Position numbers and translations under genes: made by a program. From the NCBI RefSeq assembly GCF_023806125.1, contig NZ_JAMSKT010000006.1:62001-126000 (forward strand): 64,000 nt of DNA. The letters run 5' to 3'. Numbering within the stretch: position 1 is the first letter of the stretch; each line of letters begins with the position of its first letter. A model generated the notes under the pieces. The model did not search any database and was not told where the DNA came from. It worked only from the letters and a program-made list of their open reading frames with translations. Below are positions 1-8,445 of this stretch, one piece after another. Origin of the DNA: Clostridium caldaquaticum (lineage in GTDB: Bacteria > Bacillota > Clostridia > Clostridiales > Clostridiaceae).

Positions 1-90
1 AAATGTAACGATAATATAGAAGGAAAAATAATACAAACAAAACTTATAGAATCTATGAAAGAGTTTATGATAGGAGAAATTAAATCATAG
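1..90 (+). CDS. mtaB: 3' end of a probable tRNA methylthiotransferase MtaB (partial)
   Basis: The first 90 bases are open in frame 1 and end at TAG (88-90), giving the last 29 residues of a protein that begins outside the window. The tail contains 'EGKIIQTKLIE' and 'EFMIGEI', which resembles the closing beta strands of a TRAM RNA-binding domain. In clostridia the gene just before this HIT-rpsU-yqeY block is usually mtaB, the radical SAM enzyme that makes ms2t6A37 in tRNA. The identity is inferred mainly from position and a short weak match, so it is tentative. Confidence 0.5.
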   Translation, partial: KCNDNIEGKIIQTKLIESMKEFMIGEIKS

Positions 91-108
91 CTTAAAGGAG
101 GTGAAACT

Positions 109-453
109 ATGGAAGGTTGTTTATTCTGCAGTATTATAGAAGGAAAAATACCTTGTGAAAAAGTATATGAAGATGAAATGGTATTAGCATTTAAAGATAT
201 TAATCCAGAAGCTCCAATACATGTATTAATTATTCCTAAAAAACATATAAATAGTATAAATGATCTAGAAGATAAACATGAAAATTTAATAGGACATATT
301 TATACTGTTTGTAAAAAAATTGCCGCTGAATTAGGTATAGCTGAGAGTGGTTATAGAGTAGTGACAAATTGCGGAGCGAATGCAGGTCAAACTGTTTACC
401 ATATACATTTTCATCTTTTAGGAGGTAGAAATTTAAATTGGCCTCCAGGTTAA
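109..453 (+). CDS. HIT family nucleotide-binding hydrolase (HinT-like)
   Basis: A 114-residue protein of the histidine triad family, cytosolic hydrolases of nucleoside phosphoramidates and related dinucleotides. The triad is plain at the C-terminus: H98-I-H100-F-H102 followed by LLGG. The N-terminal CLFC pair (C4, C7) is the zinc-type signature of many HIT proteins. The length matches HinT. The ATG follows a strong AAAGGAGGTG site at 7-nt spacing. It lies 18 bp behind the mtaB-like tail, so it probably shares that transcript, while rpsU downstream has its own promoter. The physiological substrate is unknown. Confidence 0.93.
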   Translation: MEGCLFCSIIEGKIPCEKVYEDEMVLAFKDINPEAPIHVLIIPKKHINSINDLEDKHENLIGHIYTVCKKIAAELGIAESGYRVVTNCGANAGQTVYHIHFHLLGGRNLNWPPG

Positions 454-474
454 AATAAAGCTAAAATGAAATTC

Positions 475-504
475 TTGACAGTTTATAAATCTATATTGTA
501 TAAT
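475..504 (+). promoter_or_regulatory. Sigma-A promoter of rpsU
   Basis: TTGACA (475-480) and TATAAT (499-504) are both perfect consensus hexamers with an 18-bp spacer. Transcription should start near 511, giving a leader of about 74 nt before rpsU. The leader carries ATTGTGCT twice (509-516 and 557-564). Confidence 0.85.
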
Positions 505-584
505 TAATATTGTGCTGTTTAGCCCATAGATGCTGCATTTAATTTTTACTGATTAAATTGTGCTAGCGGAGGGAGGGATAAGAT

Positions 585-761
585 ATGTCAGAAATTAGAG
601 TTGGAGAAAATGAAACATTGGATAGTGCATTAAGAAGATTTAAGAGAAAATGCGCTAGAGCAGGAGTTCTTTCAGAAGTTAGAAAGAGAGAACATTATGA
701 AAAGCCAAGTGTTAAAAGAAAAAAGAAGTCTGAGGCTGCAAGAAAGAGAAAGTTTAAATAG
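585..761 (+). CDS. rpsU: 30S ribosomal protein S21
   Basis: A 58-residue, strongly basic protein starting [18 protein letters not shown] and ending in a run of Lys/Arg ([13 protein letters not shown]). This is the length and pattern of S21, a component of the 30S platform involved in initiation on mRNA. The start is set by a GGAGGGAGGG site at 567-578 just upstream. It has its own consensus promoter and is followed 27 bp later by yqeY, the standard Firmicute arrangement. Confidence 0.97.
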   Translation: MSEIRVGENETLDSALRRFKRKCARAGVLSEVRKREHYEKPSVKRKKKSEAARKRKFK

Positions 762-788
762 AATTCTTTTCGAAAGAGGGTACTAGAG

Positions 789-1235
789 ATGTCTCTTAAA
801 GAAAGACTGCAAGAAGATTGGAAGCAGGCTTTGAAGGCAAAAGATAAATTCAAGGCTGATACTATAAGTATGGCTAAAGCTGCTGTTTTACAGGTAGAAA
901 AAACTGATGGTGTTAAGCTTGATGATGAGCAAATTATTGAAGTTTTAGCTAGAGAAGTAAAGCAAAGGCGTGAAGCTATACTGGAATTTGAAAAAGGAAA
1001 TAGGCAGGATCTTGTACATAAAGCAAATGCTGAAATTGAGATCTTGTTAGATTACCTTCCTCAGCAGTTAAGTGAAGAAGAAATATTGGTTATGATTCAA
1101 GATGCAGCTGTTGAAGTTGGTGCAAATAGCATTAAAGATATGGGTAAAGTTATGCAAAGTTTGGCTCCTAGAATAAAAGGAAGAGCTGATGGTAAGCTTG
1201 TAAGTCAAATGGTAAGGGAACATTTAAATAAATAA
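789..1235 (+). CDS. yqeY: GatB/YqeY domain protein
   Basis: A 148-residue protein of the YqeY family, a stand-alone form of the helical tail domain of the GatB amidotransferase subunit that is thought to bind tRNA. The pattern LKERLQEDWKQALKAKDK at the start and AEIEILLDYLPQQLSEEEI in the middle is typical, and the length is normal. It is cotranscribed with rpsU (27-bp gap), and a terminator follows directly. Its role outside the amidotransferase is not established, so only the family assignment is firm. Confidence 0.92.
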   Translation: MSLKERLQEDWKQALKAKDKFKADTISMAKAAVLQVEKTDGVKLDDEQIIEVLAREVKQRREAILEFEKGNRQDLVHKANAEIEILLDYLPQQLSEEEILVMIQDAAVEVGANSIKDMGKVMQSLAPRIKGRADGKLVSQMVREHLNK

Positions 1236-1244
1236 TAATGTTGT

Positions 1245-1280
1245 AAAAGGTTCGGTTTTCTGAACCTTTTTTATTTTTTT
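1245..1280 (+). terminator. Intrinsic terminator after yqeY
   Basis: AAAAGGTTC (1245-1253) pairs with GAACCTTTT (1262-1270) across a short GGTTTTCT loop and runs into a T-rich tract. It closes the rpsU-yqeY unit. Confidence 0.85.
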
Positions 1281-1294
1281 GAGCTTTCTATTTT

Positions 1295-1324
1295 GTCATT
1301 TATTATTATAATATAACATAAATT
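1295..1324 (+). promoter_or_regulatory. Candidate sigma-E (mother-cell) promoter of yqfCD
   Basis: GTCATTTA (1295-1302) and CATAAATT (1317-1324) are 14 bp apart. They resemble the Bacillus/Clostridium sigma-E pattern (-35 near GTCATATT, -10 near CATACAnT). The genes that follow, yqfC and yqfD, belong to the sigma-E regulon in Bacillus subtilis. The match is by eye and the region is AT-rich, so chance similarity is possible. Confidence 0.45.
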
Positions 1325-1356
1325 TAGTATGAAAGTATTTTCTAGGGGTGTAAGGT

Positions 1357-1641
1357 GTGGAAAATAAGCTTAATAAGACAAAAGAAACTTTAGCTCAAAG
1401 ATTAGATTTACCTAGAGATGTAGTTATGAATATACCTAGGATAACGATAACCGGAGATAATGAGATAACTATAGAGAATCATAAGGGTGTAATACTTTTT
1501 GAAGAAAAAGAAATTAAAGTTAATTCAAATGTAGGATTAATAACGGTATATGGGTATGGGTTTGAAATACTTTTTATGGGTGGCACTACATTAACTCTCA
1601 GTGGAAAATTTAAATCGGTGGTTTATGAAGGAAATGAATAA
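1357..1641 (+). CDS. yqfC: Sporulation protein YqfC
   Basis: A 94-residue protein of the YqfC family. The N-terminal 'LAQRLDLPRDVVMNIPRITITG' block and the length are characteristic, and it stands directly before yqfD, as in Bacillus. In that genus yqfC and yqfD are expressed in the mother cell during sporulation; the molecular role of YqfC is not known. The GTG start at 1357 is chosen because it gives the family's usual N-terminus and follows an AGGGGTGTAAGG-type site. The 3' end overlaps yqfD, so the two are translationally coupled. A sigma-E-like promoter lies about 30 bp upstream. Confidence 0.9.
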   Translation: MENKLNKTKETLAQRLDLPRDVVMNIPRITITGDNEITIENHKGVILFEEKEIKVNSNVGLITVYGYGFEILFMGGTTLTLSGKFKSVVYEGNE

Positions 1642-2776
1642 ATTTGATAAATATAAGAAAGGAATAATAACTATTGAAATACAATCCCATATACCAGAAA
1701 AATTTATAAACCTACTTTGGAAGAATGAAATTCAGATAAAAAATATAAGAAAAAAAAGTATAACTACTATGACTATGGACATAAATTTAAAGGATTATAA
1801 TAGAATTGAGGAGATAGCTAAGAGGACTAAAACTAAGATTAAAATATTAAATAGAAGAGGACTAACATTTTTTTTAATTAAAGTGAGGAAAAGAACAGCT
1901 TTAGTCTTTGGGTCTTTGTTATTTGTATTTATATTATACTACCTATCTACATTTATATGGAGAATAGATATTCAAACTGAAAATAATCTATCACCATATG
2001 AAATAAGACAGCAGCTAATGTCTTATGGAATTGTTCCCGGTATTAGTAAAAATAAAATAAATGTATATGAGCTTCAAGACAAAATGCTGAAAAGTAATAA
2101 TGATAGTATAATGTATTTTAGAGCAAGAATAGAAGGTTCAAGGTTAATAGTTAATGCTATTGAAAAAACTCCTCCGCCAAATATGATAACAGAAACTGAA
2201 CCATGTAATTTAGTTGCCAAAAAAGATGCAGAAATAGTTAGAGTATTTACTGCTGCAGGTACTGCTACTGTAAAAAAAGGCGATATGGTTAAAGCAGGAC
2301 AAATTATAGTTAAGGGTGAACAAGGAAAAGATGGTAGTACATATGCGGTTCATGCAAAAGGGAGTGTTTATGCAAGAACTTTTTACGAGGAGATAAAAGA
2401 GGTGCCATTAAAAGGTATAAAAAAAGAGAAAACAGGAAATAAAATTGAAAATATATATGTAGAAATAATGGGAAAAAGAATTTATTTAAAAAACAGTTTA
2501 AATAAATTTAAAACTTATGATAAAATAATAGAAAATAGTTCATTTATTAAAAAAGAAATATATGAGGAAACAAAGGAAATTAATTATTCTTTGGATGTTG
2601 ACGCAGTAACAAAATCTACTTCTGATGAACTGTTTTCAAAAATTATAGAAAGCTTGGATAAAACAGTAAAAATTCAAGATAAAAATATATATACAGAATC
2701 TTCCGGTGATAATTTAAGAGTACGTGTGCTTATAATTGCAGAAGAAAATATAGCAATTGAAGAAAAACTTCAGTGA
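1625..2776 (+). CDS. yqfD: Sporulation protein YqfD
   Basis: A protein of about 383 residues, one family with Bacillus YqfD, a membrane-anchored sporulation factor. A single strong membrane segment (RTALVFGSLLFVFILYYL, roughly residues 90-108) separates a small cytoplasmic N-terminal domain from a large outer domain that carries an 'ARIEGSRLIVNAIEKTPPP' stretch and a GTATVKKGDMVKAGQIIVKGE segment with a barrel-sandwich look. The start is uncertain: ATG 1625 and ATG 1634 both overlap the end of yqfC (stop 1639-1641), and a GTG at 1601 is less likely. Either ATG implies translational coupling. Confidence 0.88.
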   Translation: MKEMNKFDKYKKGIITIEIQSHIPEKFINLLWKNEIQIKNIRKKSITTMTMDINLKDYNRIEEIAKRTKTKIKILNRRGLTFFLIKVRKRTALVFGSLLFVFILYYLSTFIWRIDIQTENNLSPYEIRQQLMSYGIVPGISKNKINVYELQDKMLKSNNDSIMYFRARIEGSRLIVNAIEKTPPPNMITETEPCNLVAKKDAEIVRVFTAAGTATVKKGDMVKAGQIIVKGEQGKDGSTYAVHAKGSVYARTFYEEIKEVPLKGIKKEKTGNKIENIYVEIMGKRIYLKNSLNKFKTYDKIIENSSFIKKEIYEETKEINYSLDVDAVTKSTSDELFSKIIESLDKTVKIQDKNIYTESSGDNLRVRVLIIAEENIAIEEKLQ

Positions 2777-2812
2777 AAAGAGTAGAATTAATAAACAAAA
2801 GGTGGGATAGGT

Positions 2813-4921
2813 TTGGGATCACTAAATTTCAAGGAATTTTTATTTACAAATAGATTAAAACATATAACTATATATGTATGTACATTTTTAGTAATATATT
2901 TTGTACTGATTACAGCTCTTATTACTAAAACCTACGATATAAAAAAGGGAGATATATCAAAAATAACTATTAAAGCCCAGCGAGATATAAAGGATGATAT
3001 AAGCACAAAGGCTAGAATAGATGAAGCTATAAGCCTTATACCACCTCAGTATACTATTAAAGCTGAAGTAAAAGATAGTGTATTAAATAGAATTAGTACG
3101 TTGTTTTTAAAAACAATATCTTTAAAGGATAGTAACTTGGAAAAAGATAAAAAGATTAAGGAACTTTCACAAATATCTAAAATTGAATTATCTGAAGAAG
3201 AATTTGGAGCATTGTTAGGTAAGGATAAAGAAGAATTAAACAACTTAGAAAATTTTCTTATTAAAACGATGTCGGAAATTTATGATTTTGGTATTCAGTA
3301 TAATCCTGAATTAAGTAAAGAAGTAAATGATGAAAATATAAAAAAAGCACAAGATACAGTACAAATGAAGTTTAACAATTCAAAATTTTCAAAGTCAACT
3401 AGAGATTTAGGATCTACTATTGGGATAAAGCTTATAGAACCTAACTCCTTTTATGATAAAGCTAAAACAGAAGAACTTAAAGCACAAGCTATAGATAAAA
3501 CTCCTCCAGTTATGGTGAAAAAAGATCAGATAATAGTTATGGAAGGAGAAGAGGTAACAGAGGATAAGTATGCATTGCTTAAAAGCCTTGGATTAATCAA
3601 TAACAATAGTAAATCGGAATGGTATATTTATATAAGCTTAGCTGTGATTATTTGGCTTATATTGTTTTTGGAGAGCTTTTATCTTTATAGATATCATAAA
3701 GAAGTCTTTAAAGATAGTAGTAAGATTTTGCTTATAAATATAATAAATTGTATTTCGCTAATAATATCAAGAACATTGAGCATGGTATCACCATTTTTAA
3801 TTCCCTTAGCTTTTGCACCAATGCTTATTATGCTTCTTATCAATCATAAAGTGTCTTTAACTATTAGCATTTTAAACCTTGTTTTAATTAGTGCAGCTGT
3901 TAATTTTAATATAGATATAATGTTGATTGCAATTTTAAATGCTGTAATTGGAGCTCTTATAATTCAGAAGCTTCAGCAAAGAAATGATATATTATATTGT
4001 TGCATATATATAGCAATAATAAATACTTTAGCTACCTTGTCAATAGGTTTTCTTCTTAGTAACAATGCAGCAGATATACTTTTAAAAGCAGGCTATTGTC
4101 TTGTAGGAAGCTGCCTGTCAGGGATATTAACAGTAGGATTGTTACCATTTTTTGAGAGTGCTTTTGATATAGTTACTACAATAAAACTTTTGGAGCTCTC
4201 AAATCCAAACAGTCCCCTGCTTAAAAAGTTATTAATGGAGGCACCTGGAACTTATCATCATAGTGTTGTTGTAGCTAACTTAGCAGAGGTAGCAGCTGAA
4301 GTTGTTGGTGGAAATCCTGTATTTGCTAGAGTTTCATCTTATTATCATGATGTAGGTAAAATTAAAAGACCATATTTTTTTAAAGAAAATCAAATAGGGA
4401 ACGATAATCCACACAGCAAGATTACTCCAAACTTAAGCGGTTTAATTATTACATCACATGTAAAAGATGGTTTGGAATTAGCAAAGGATTATCGACTCCC
4501 AAAGGTTATACAAGATATTATAGAACAACATCATGGTACATCACTTGTTAAATATTTTTATATAACAGCAAAAAATTCTACTAATAAGCCTGAAGAAATT
4601 GAAGAAGATGATTTTAAATATCCAGGACCAATACCTTCTAGTAAGGAAGCAGGTATAGTTATGCTTGCCGATAGTGTAGAAGCAGCTGTTAGGTCTATTA
4701 GTGAACCTACACAAAATAAGATAGAAGAAATGGTAAATAATATATTTAAGTCTAGATTAAACGAAGGACAGTTAGATAACTGTGATTTAACTTTAAAAGA
4801 TATTAATAACATAAAAGATACTTTTATAAAAACTCTCGTGAGTATATATCATCAAAGAATAGAGTACCCTATTGATAAATATGAAATTAGACAAAAAGAT
4901 AAATTGGATATTAAACTTTAA
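2813..4921 (+). CDS. pgpH: Membrane HD-domain phosphohydrolase, PgpH-like (c-di-AMP phosphodiesterase family)
   Basis: A 702-residue member of the 7TM-HD family (YqfF/PgpH). It has an N-terminal membrane helix, a long extracellular domain (about residues 40-265), a run of membrane helices (about 275-455) and a cytosolic HD domain. The HD signature is clear: [16 protein letters not shown], then [13 protein letters not shown], then HHG in [12 protein letters not shown]. Listeria PgpH hydrolyses c-di-AMP with this architecture, so the same reaction is likely here. The TTG start is supported by AGGTGGGA upstream. It lies 36 bp behind yqfD and 14 bp before ybeY. phoH, which often sits between yqfD and this gene, is absent. 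Confidence 0.92.
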   Translation: MGSLNFKEFLFTNRLKHITIYVCTFLVIYFVLITALITKTYDIKKGDISKITIKAQRDIKDDISTKARIDEAISLIPPQYTIKAEVKDSVLNRISTLFLKTISLKDSNLEKDKKIKELSQISKIELSEEEFGALLGKDKEELNNLENFLIKTMSEIYDFGIQYNPELSKEVNDENIKKAQDTVQMKFNNSKFSKSTRDLGSTIGIKLIEPNSFYDKAKTEELKAQAIDKTPPVMVKKDQIIVMEGEEVTEDKYALLKSLGLINNNSKSEWYIYISLAVIIWLILFLESFYLYRYHKEVFKDSSKILLINIINCISLIISRTLSMVSPFLIPLAFAPMLIMLLINHKVSLTISILNLVLISAAVNFNIDIMLIAILNAVIGALIIQKLQQRNDILYCCIYIAIINTLATLSIGFLLSNNAADILLKAGYCLVGSCLSGILTVGLLPFFESAFDIVTTIKLLELSNPNSPLLKKLLMEAPGTYHHSVVVANLAEVAAEVVGGNPVFARVSSYYHDVGKIKRPYFFKENQIGNDNPHSKITPNLSGLIITSHVKDGLELAKDYRLPKVIQDIIEQHHGTSLVKYFYITAKNSTNKPEEIEEDDFKYPGPIPSSKEAGIVMLADSVEAAVRSISEPTQNKIEEMVNNIFKSRLNEGQLDNCDLTLKDINNIKDTFIKTLVSIYHQRIEYPIDKYEIRQKDKLDIKL

Positions 4922-4935
4922 GAGGAGATTTCAGT

Positions 4936-5442
4936 ATGATTTTTATAGATAATAGACAGACTAAGGTTACACTAGATAAAGAAACAGAAGATATATTAAC
5001 TAAAATAATCGATTACTGTCTGAAAGTAGAAAAAGTGTATATAGATTATGAAGTGAGCGTTATTTTTATAGATAACGCTCAAATAAGAGAAATAAATAGA
5101 GAATACAGAAAAATAGATAAAGAGACAGATGTTCTTTCTTTTCCTATGTTAGAATATCCTTCTAAAAAAGTTTATAAAGATGTATATTTAAACTATAAGT
5201 TTGATGACAGCTTTTTTGATGAAGGTAGGCTTGTATTTGGAGACATAGCAATTTCTCTTGAAAAGGCTAAAGCACAAAGCATTGAATATGGACATTCATT
5301 TTTACGAGAAATATGTTATTTAACTATTCATTCAGTACTTCACTTACTTGGCTATGATCATATTGAAGAAGATGATAAAATTATAATGAGAAAAAGAGAA
5401 GAAGAGATTTTAGAAAACTTCAACATAAATAGAAATTTATAA
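4936..5442 (+). CDS. ybeY: Endoribonuclease / rRNA maturation factor YbeY
   Basis: A 168-residue YbeY-family metalloprotein acting in 16S rRNA 3'-end processing and ribosome quality control. The zinc motif H132-x3-H136-x5-H142 ([11 protein letters not shown]) is intact, and the 'KETDVLSFP' motif at about residues 62-70 is also conserved. ATG 4936 follows an AGAGGAGA site. It stands in a tight run pgpH-ybeY-dgkA-cdd-era that is conserved across Firmicutes. Confidence 0.96.
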   Translation: MIFIDNRQTKVTLDKETEDILTKIIDYCLKVEKVYIDYEVSVIFIDNAQIREINREYRKIDKETDVLSFPMLEYPSKKVYKDVYLNYKFDDSFFDEGRLVFGDIAISLEKAKAQSIEYGHSFLREICYLTIHSVLHLLGYDHIEEDDKIIMRKREEEILENFNINRNL

Positions 5443-5484
5443 TACTATACGTATTAATTAGTGAACTGTAAGGAGATAGTTTCT

Positions 5485-6186
5485 ATGAAAGTAAGAAAGC
5501 TTTTAGATAGTTTTAACTATGCCATTGATGGTATTATTCATGCGGTTAGGACACAAAGAAATATGAGAATACATATGATTGCAGCCCTTTTAATATTGAC
5601 TGCATGTTTTTTTTATGACTTAAATAAATTGGAACTTCTTCTTTTAACTATAACAATAACTATGGTAATAATTGCAGAAATGTTTAATACAGCCATAGAG
5701 TGTACTATAGATGTAGTTGCAAATTATTATCATCCTTTAGCTAAAATTGCAAAAAATACTGCTGCAGGAGCGGTATTGATAGCTGCTATAAACGCAATAG
5801 TTGTAGGCTATATATTATTTTGGGACAGATTAAATACAATTACTCTAGGACTTATCAGGAAGATAAAACATTCTGATCCTTACATGATATTTTTAATACT
5901 AATTATAGTTTGTATAGCAACACTTGTAGTTAAAGCAATATTTGGAGAAGGTACCCCCTTAAAAGGAGGAATGCCAAGCGGACATAGTGCAATAGCATTT
6001 TGTCTTGCAACAACTATAGCACTGGTGTCTGATGAACAGTCTCTTGCGGTGCTTTTAAGCTATCTTTTAGCTTTTATTGTAGCACAAAGCAGGGTGGATT
6101 CTAATGTTCATTCTATATTTGAAGTGATAGTAGGCGCAATTTTTGGAACTCTTCTCACTATAATATTATTTAATATATTTGGATAA
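5485..6186 (+). CDS. Diacylglycerol/undecaprenol kinase fused to a PAP2-type phosphatase domain
   Basis: A 233-residue fusion. The first half is a small membrane lipid kinase of the DgkA type, with the signature AEMFNTAIECTIDVV carrying the catalytic glutamate. The second half is a PAP2 phosphatase-like domain with GGMPSGHSAIAF and SRVDSNVHSIFEV, the second and third PAP2 motifs; the first motif (around KAIFGEGTPLKGG) is weaker. In Firmicutes the stand-alone kinase phosphorylates undecaprenol; the fused phosphatase would dephosphorylate a lipid phosphate. ATG 5485 is preferred over GTG 5461 because AAGGAG (5470-5475) lies 9 nt before it. Confidence 0.88.
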   Translation: MKVRKLLDSFNYAIDGIIHAVRTQRNMRIHMIAALLILTACFFYDLNKLELLLLTITITMVIIAEMFNTAIECTIDVVANYYHPLAKIAKNTAAGAVLIAAINAIVVGYILFWDRLNTITLGLIRKIKHSDPYMIFLILIIVCIATLVVKAIFGEGTPLKGGMPSGHSAIAFCLATTIALVSDEQSLAVLLSYLLAFIVAQSRVDSNVHSIFEVIVGAIFGTLLTIILFNIFG

Positions 6187-6203
6187 ATATATTATAAATA
6201 TTG

Positions 6204-6231
6204 TTGAAATACTAAATAATAGTGTTATAAT
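6204..6231 (+). promoter_or_regulatory. Candidate sigma-A promoter before cdd-era
   Basis: TTGAAA (6204-6209), a 16-bp spacer and TATAAT (6226-6231). It would give cdd and era a start of their own in addition to read-through from the upstream genes. Confidence 0.6.
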
Positions 6232-6292
6232 TTATATACAAGTTTTGAATTGTTTGTAAGTAAATACCTTATAAGGAATACAAGGAGGGTAT

Positions 6293-6691
6293 ATGGAATA
6301 TAAAGACTTAATTTTAAGAGCTTTAAAGGCCAAGGAAAAAGCTTATGTACCTTACTCAAACTTTAGAGTTGGAGCTGCAGTACTAACTGAAGATGGCAGT
6401 GTTTATGAAGGCTGTAATATTGAAAATGCTTCATATGGAGCTACAAATTGTGCAGAAAGGACTGCAATTTTTAAGGCTATTTCAGAGGGACACTGTGAAA
6501 TTAAAGCATTAGCTGTTGTTGGAGATACTTCAACTTATATCTATCCTTGCGGTATCTGTAGGCAGGTTATTGCTGAATTTGCCAAAAGCGATACACCTGT
6601 TATTTTAGCAAAAAATGAAGAGGAATATATAGTTAGAACTTTAGTACAAATATTACCAGACGCATTTACTAAAAGAGATTTGAATAAATAA
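6293..6691 (+). CDS. cdd: Cytidine deaminase
   Basis: A 132-residue homotetrameric-type cytidine deaminase for pyrimidine salvage (cytidine or deoxycytidine to uridine forms). The active site is complete: C53-A-E55 in NCAERTAIF with the proton-shuttling glutamate, and P85-C86-GI-C89 supplying two zinc cysteines. YVPYSNFRVGAAV near the N-terminus is the substrate-binding strand. The start follows an ACAAGGAGGGT site. Its place between dgkA and era is the usual Firmicute arrangement. Confidence 0.97.
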   Translation: MEYKDLILRALKAKEKAYVPYSNFRVGAAVLTEDGSVYEGCNIENASYGATNCAERTAIFKAISEGHCEIKALAVVGDTSTYIYPCGICRQVIAEFAKSDTPVILAKNEEEYIVRTLVQILPDAFTKRDLNK

Positions 6692-6726
6692 AAGTTAATA
6701 GTAATATAAGGAGTGCATATTAAATA

Positions 6727-7608
6727 ATGTTTAAATCAGGATTCGTGACAATTATTGGAAGACCTAATGTAGGAAAATCAACACTTCTTAATCATATAAT
6801 GGGAGAGAAGTTATCTATAGTATCCAGTAAGCCTCAAACTACGAGAAACAATATACAAACTATTTTAACCAAGGAAGATTATCAAATAGTGTTTGTAGAT
6901 ACTCCAGGCATTCATAAGCCAAGACATAAGCTTGGAGAATATATGGTAAAAATAGCACAGGATACTATAAAGGAAGTGGATGAAATTTTATTTTTAACTA
7001 CACCAGATGTTGAGGTAGGAAAAGGGGATAAATACATACTTGAACAATTAAAATCCTTTAAAAAACCAATTTTTTTAGTTTTGAATAAAATAGATGAAAA
7101 TACAGAAGATAGAGTAGCACAAACAATAAAGAATTATTCAGAATATTTTAGTTTTACAGAAATCATACCTATTTCAGCTTTTAAAGGTAAGAATACAGAT
7201 AAACTAAATGAGCTTATGGTGAAGTATTTACCTGAAGGTCCTATGTATTATCCAGAAGATATGATAACAGATGTGCAAGAGAGATTTGTAATTGCAGAAA
7301 TTGTTAGAGAAAAGGCATTACGACTGCTATCTCAGGAAGTTCCTCACGGAATAGCAGTAGATATTATAACTATGAAAAAGAATGAAAAAAATATTTATGA
7401 TATTGAGGCTACTATACTTTGTGAAAAAGACTCTCATAAAGGTATAATAATCGGGAAAGGTGGGGAAACATTAAAAAAAATATCCACTTATGCAAGACAA
7501 GATATGGAAAAATTTTTAGGAACAAAAGTGTATTTAAAGCTCTGGGTAAAAATAAAAAAGGAATGGAGAGATAATATTAGTGTGCTGAGAGAATTAGGTT
7601 ATAAGTAG
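6727..7608 (+). CDS. era: GTPase Era
   Basis: A 293-residue Era GTPase, which binds 16S rRNA near its 3' end and acts in 30S assembly. The G domain shows GRPNVGKST (G1, residues 11-19), TTRNN (G2), DTPG (G3) and NKID (G4). The C-terminal KH domain carries [14 protein letters not shown]. Length and motifs are normal. It lies 36 bp behind cdd with a GGAGTG site. ybeY, era and recO together form the conserved ribosome/repair cluster. Confidence 0.97.
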   Translation: MFKSGFVTIIGRPNVGKSTLLNHIMGEKLSIVSSKPQTTRNNIQTILTKEDYQIVFVDTPGIHKPRHKLGEYMVKIAQDTIKEVDEILFLTTPDVEVGKGDKYILEQLKSFKKPIFLVLNKIDENTEDRVAQTIKNYSEYFSFTEIIPISAFKGKNTDKLNELMVKYLPEGPMYYPEDMITDVQERFVIAEIVREKALRLLSQEVPHGIAVDIITMKKNEKNIYDIEATILCEKDSHKGIIIGKGGETLKKISTYARQDMEKFLGTKVYLKLWVKIKKEWRDNISVLRELGYK

Positions 7609-7696
7609 TTTATGTTAAAATTTACCTGATTAAAAATATAAAGTCTTAGCAATAATTTAAAATTATAGGATATACTAATGTATAGGAGATGGTTTT

Positions 7697-8440
7697 CTGT
7701 CAATTTTTAAGAGTAAAGCTATGGTTATCAAAGCAGCAGAGTTTAAAGAATCTGATAAAATTATATGGCTGTTCACTGAAAAACTGGGAAAAATTTCTGT
7801 TGTAGCTAAAGGTGCAAAGAGGAGCAAAAGCAAGTTTTTGTCTTTAACTTTGCCCTTTTGCTTTGGTAATTACGTGGTTTTTAAAGGTAAAAGTCTATAC
7901 ACATTAAATGAAGGCGAAGTAGTAAATTCATTTCAATTCTTATTAAGTAACTTAGAGAGCCTTACTTATGCTTCTTATTTGTGTGAATTAATAGATATAG
8001 CCTTGGTAGAAGAAGAAAGTAATCGAGAGCTTTTTAAAAATTTTATCACTGTTTTTTATTTAATGGAAAATAATGCTGTTGACTATGAATTACTTTTAAG
8101 AGCTTTTGAAGTAAAGCTTATAATATCCGCTGGATACTATTTTAATTTAGAAAACTGCAGTATTTGTGGAAAGAAAATAAATACATCTAATTACATAAGT
8201 TTTGAACATTTAGGTGGATTATGTAATGATTGCAGAAAAATTGGAGGCATGTCCGTAAGTTATTCAACATATAATACACTTAAATATTTAATTAAAGTAC
8301 CTATTGAAAATGTATATAGACTTACTTTGACAAAAGAAAATAAATATGAGTTGTATAAGTTATTATCAAATATAATTGGAGATAGTTTTGGAAAAAGACC
8401 AAATAGTTTAGAAACTTTTGATTTTATAAAAGGGAGTTGA
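7697..8440 (+). CDS. recO: DNA repair protein RecO, probable CTG start
   Basis: A 247-residue RecO, the mediator that loads RecA at gaps. It has an N-terminal OB-type domain (KSKAMVIKAAEFKESDKIIWLFTEKLGKISVVAKGAKR) and a four-cysteine zinc element (CSICGKK ... LCNDC). The first ATG in frame (7721) would remove the leading strand of the OB fold and has no ribosome site. CTG at 7697 restores the usual 'SIFKSKAMVIK' start and lies 8 nt behind AGGAG (7684-7688 region), so a rare CTG start is favoured. It is followed by a DUF4342 gene only a few bases away. Confidence 0.9.
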   Translation: MSIFKSKAMVIKAAEFKESDKIIWLFTEKLGKISVVAKGAKRSKSKFLSLTLPFCFGNYVVFKGKSLYTLNEGEVVNSFQFLLSNLESLTYASYLCELIDIALVEEESNRELFKNFITVFYLMENNAVDYELLLRAFEVKLIISAGYYFNLENCSICGKKINTSNYISFEHLGGLCNDCRKIGGMSVSYSTYNTLKYLIKVPIENVYRLTLTKENKYELYKLLSNIIGDSFGKRPNSLETFDFIKGS

Positions 8441-8445
8441 GTAAA

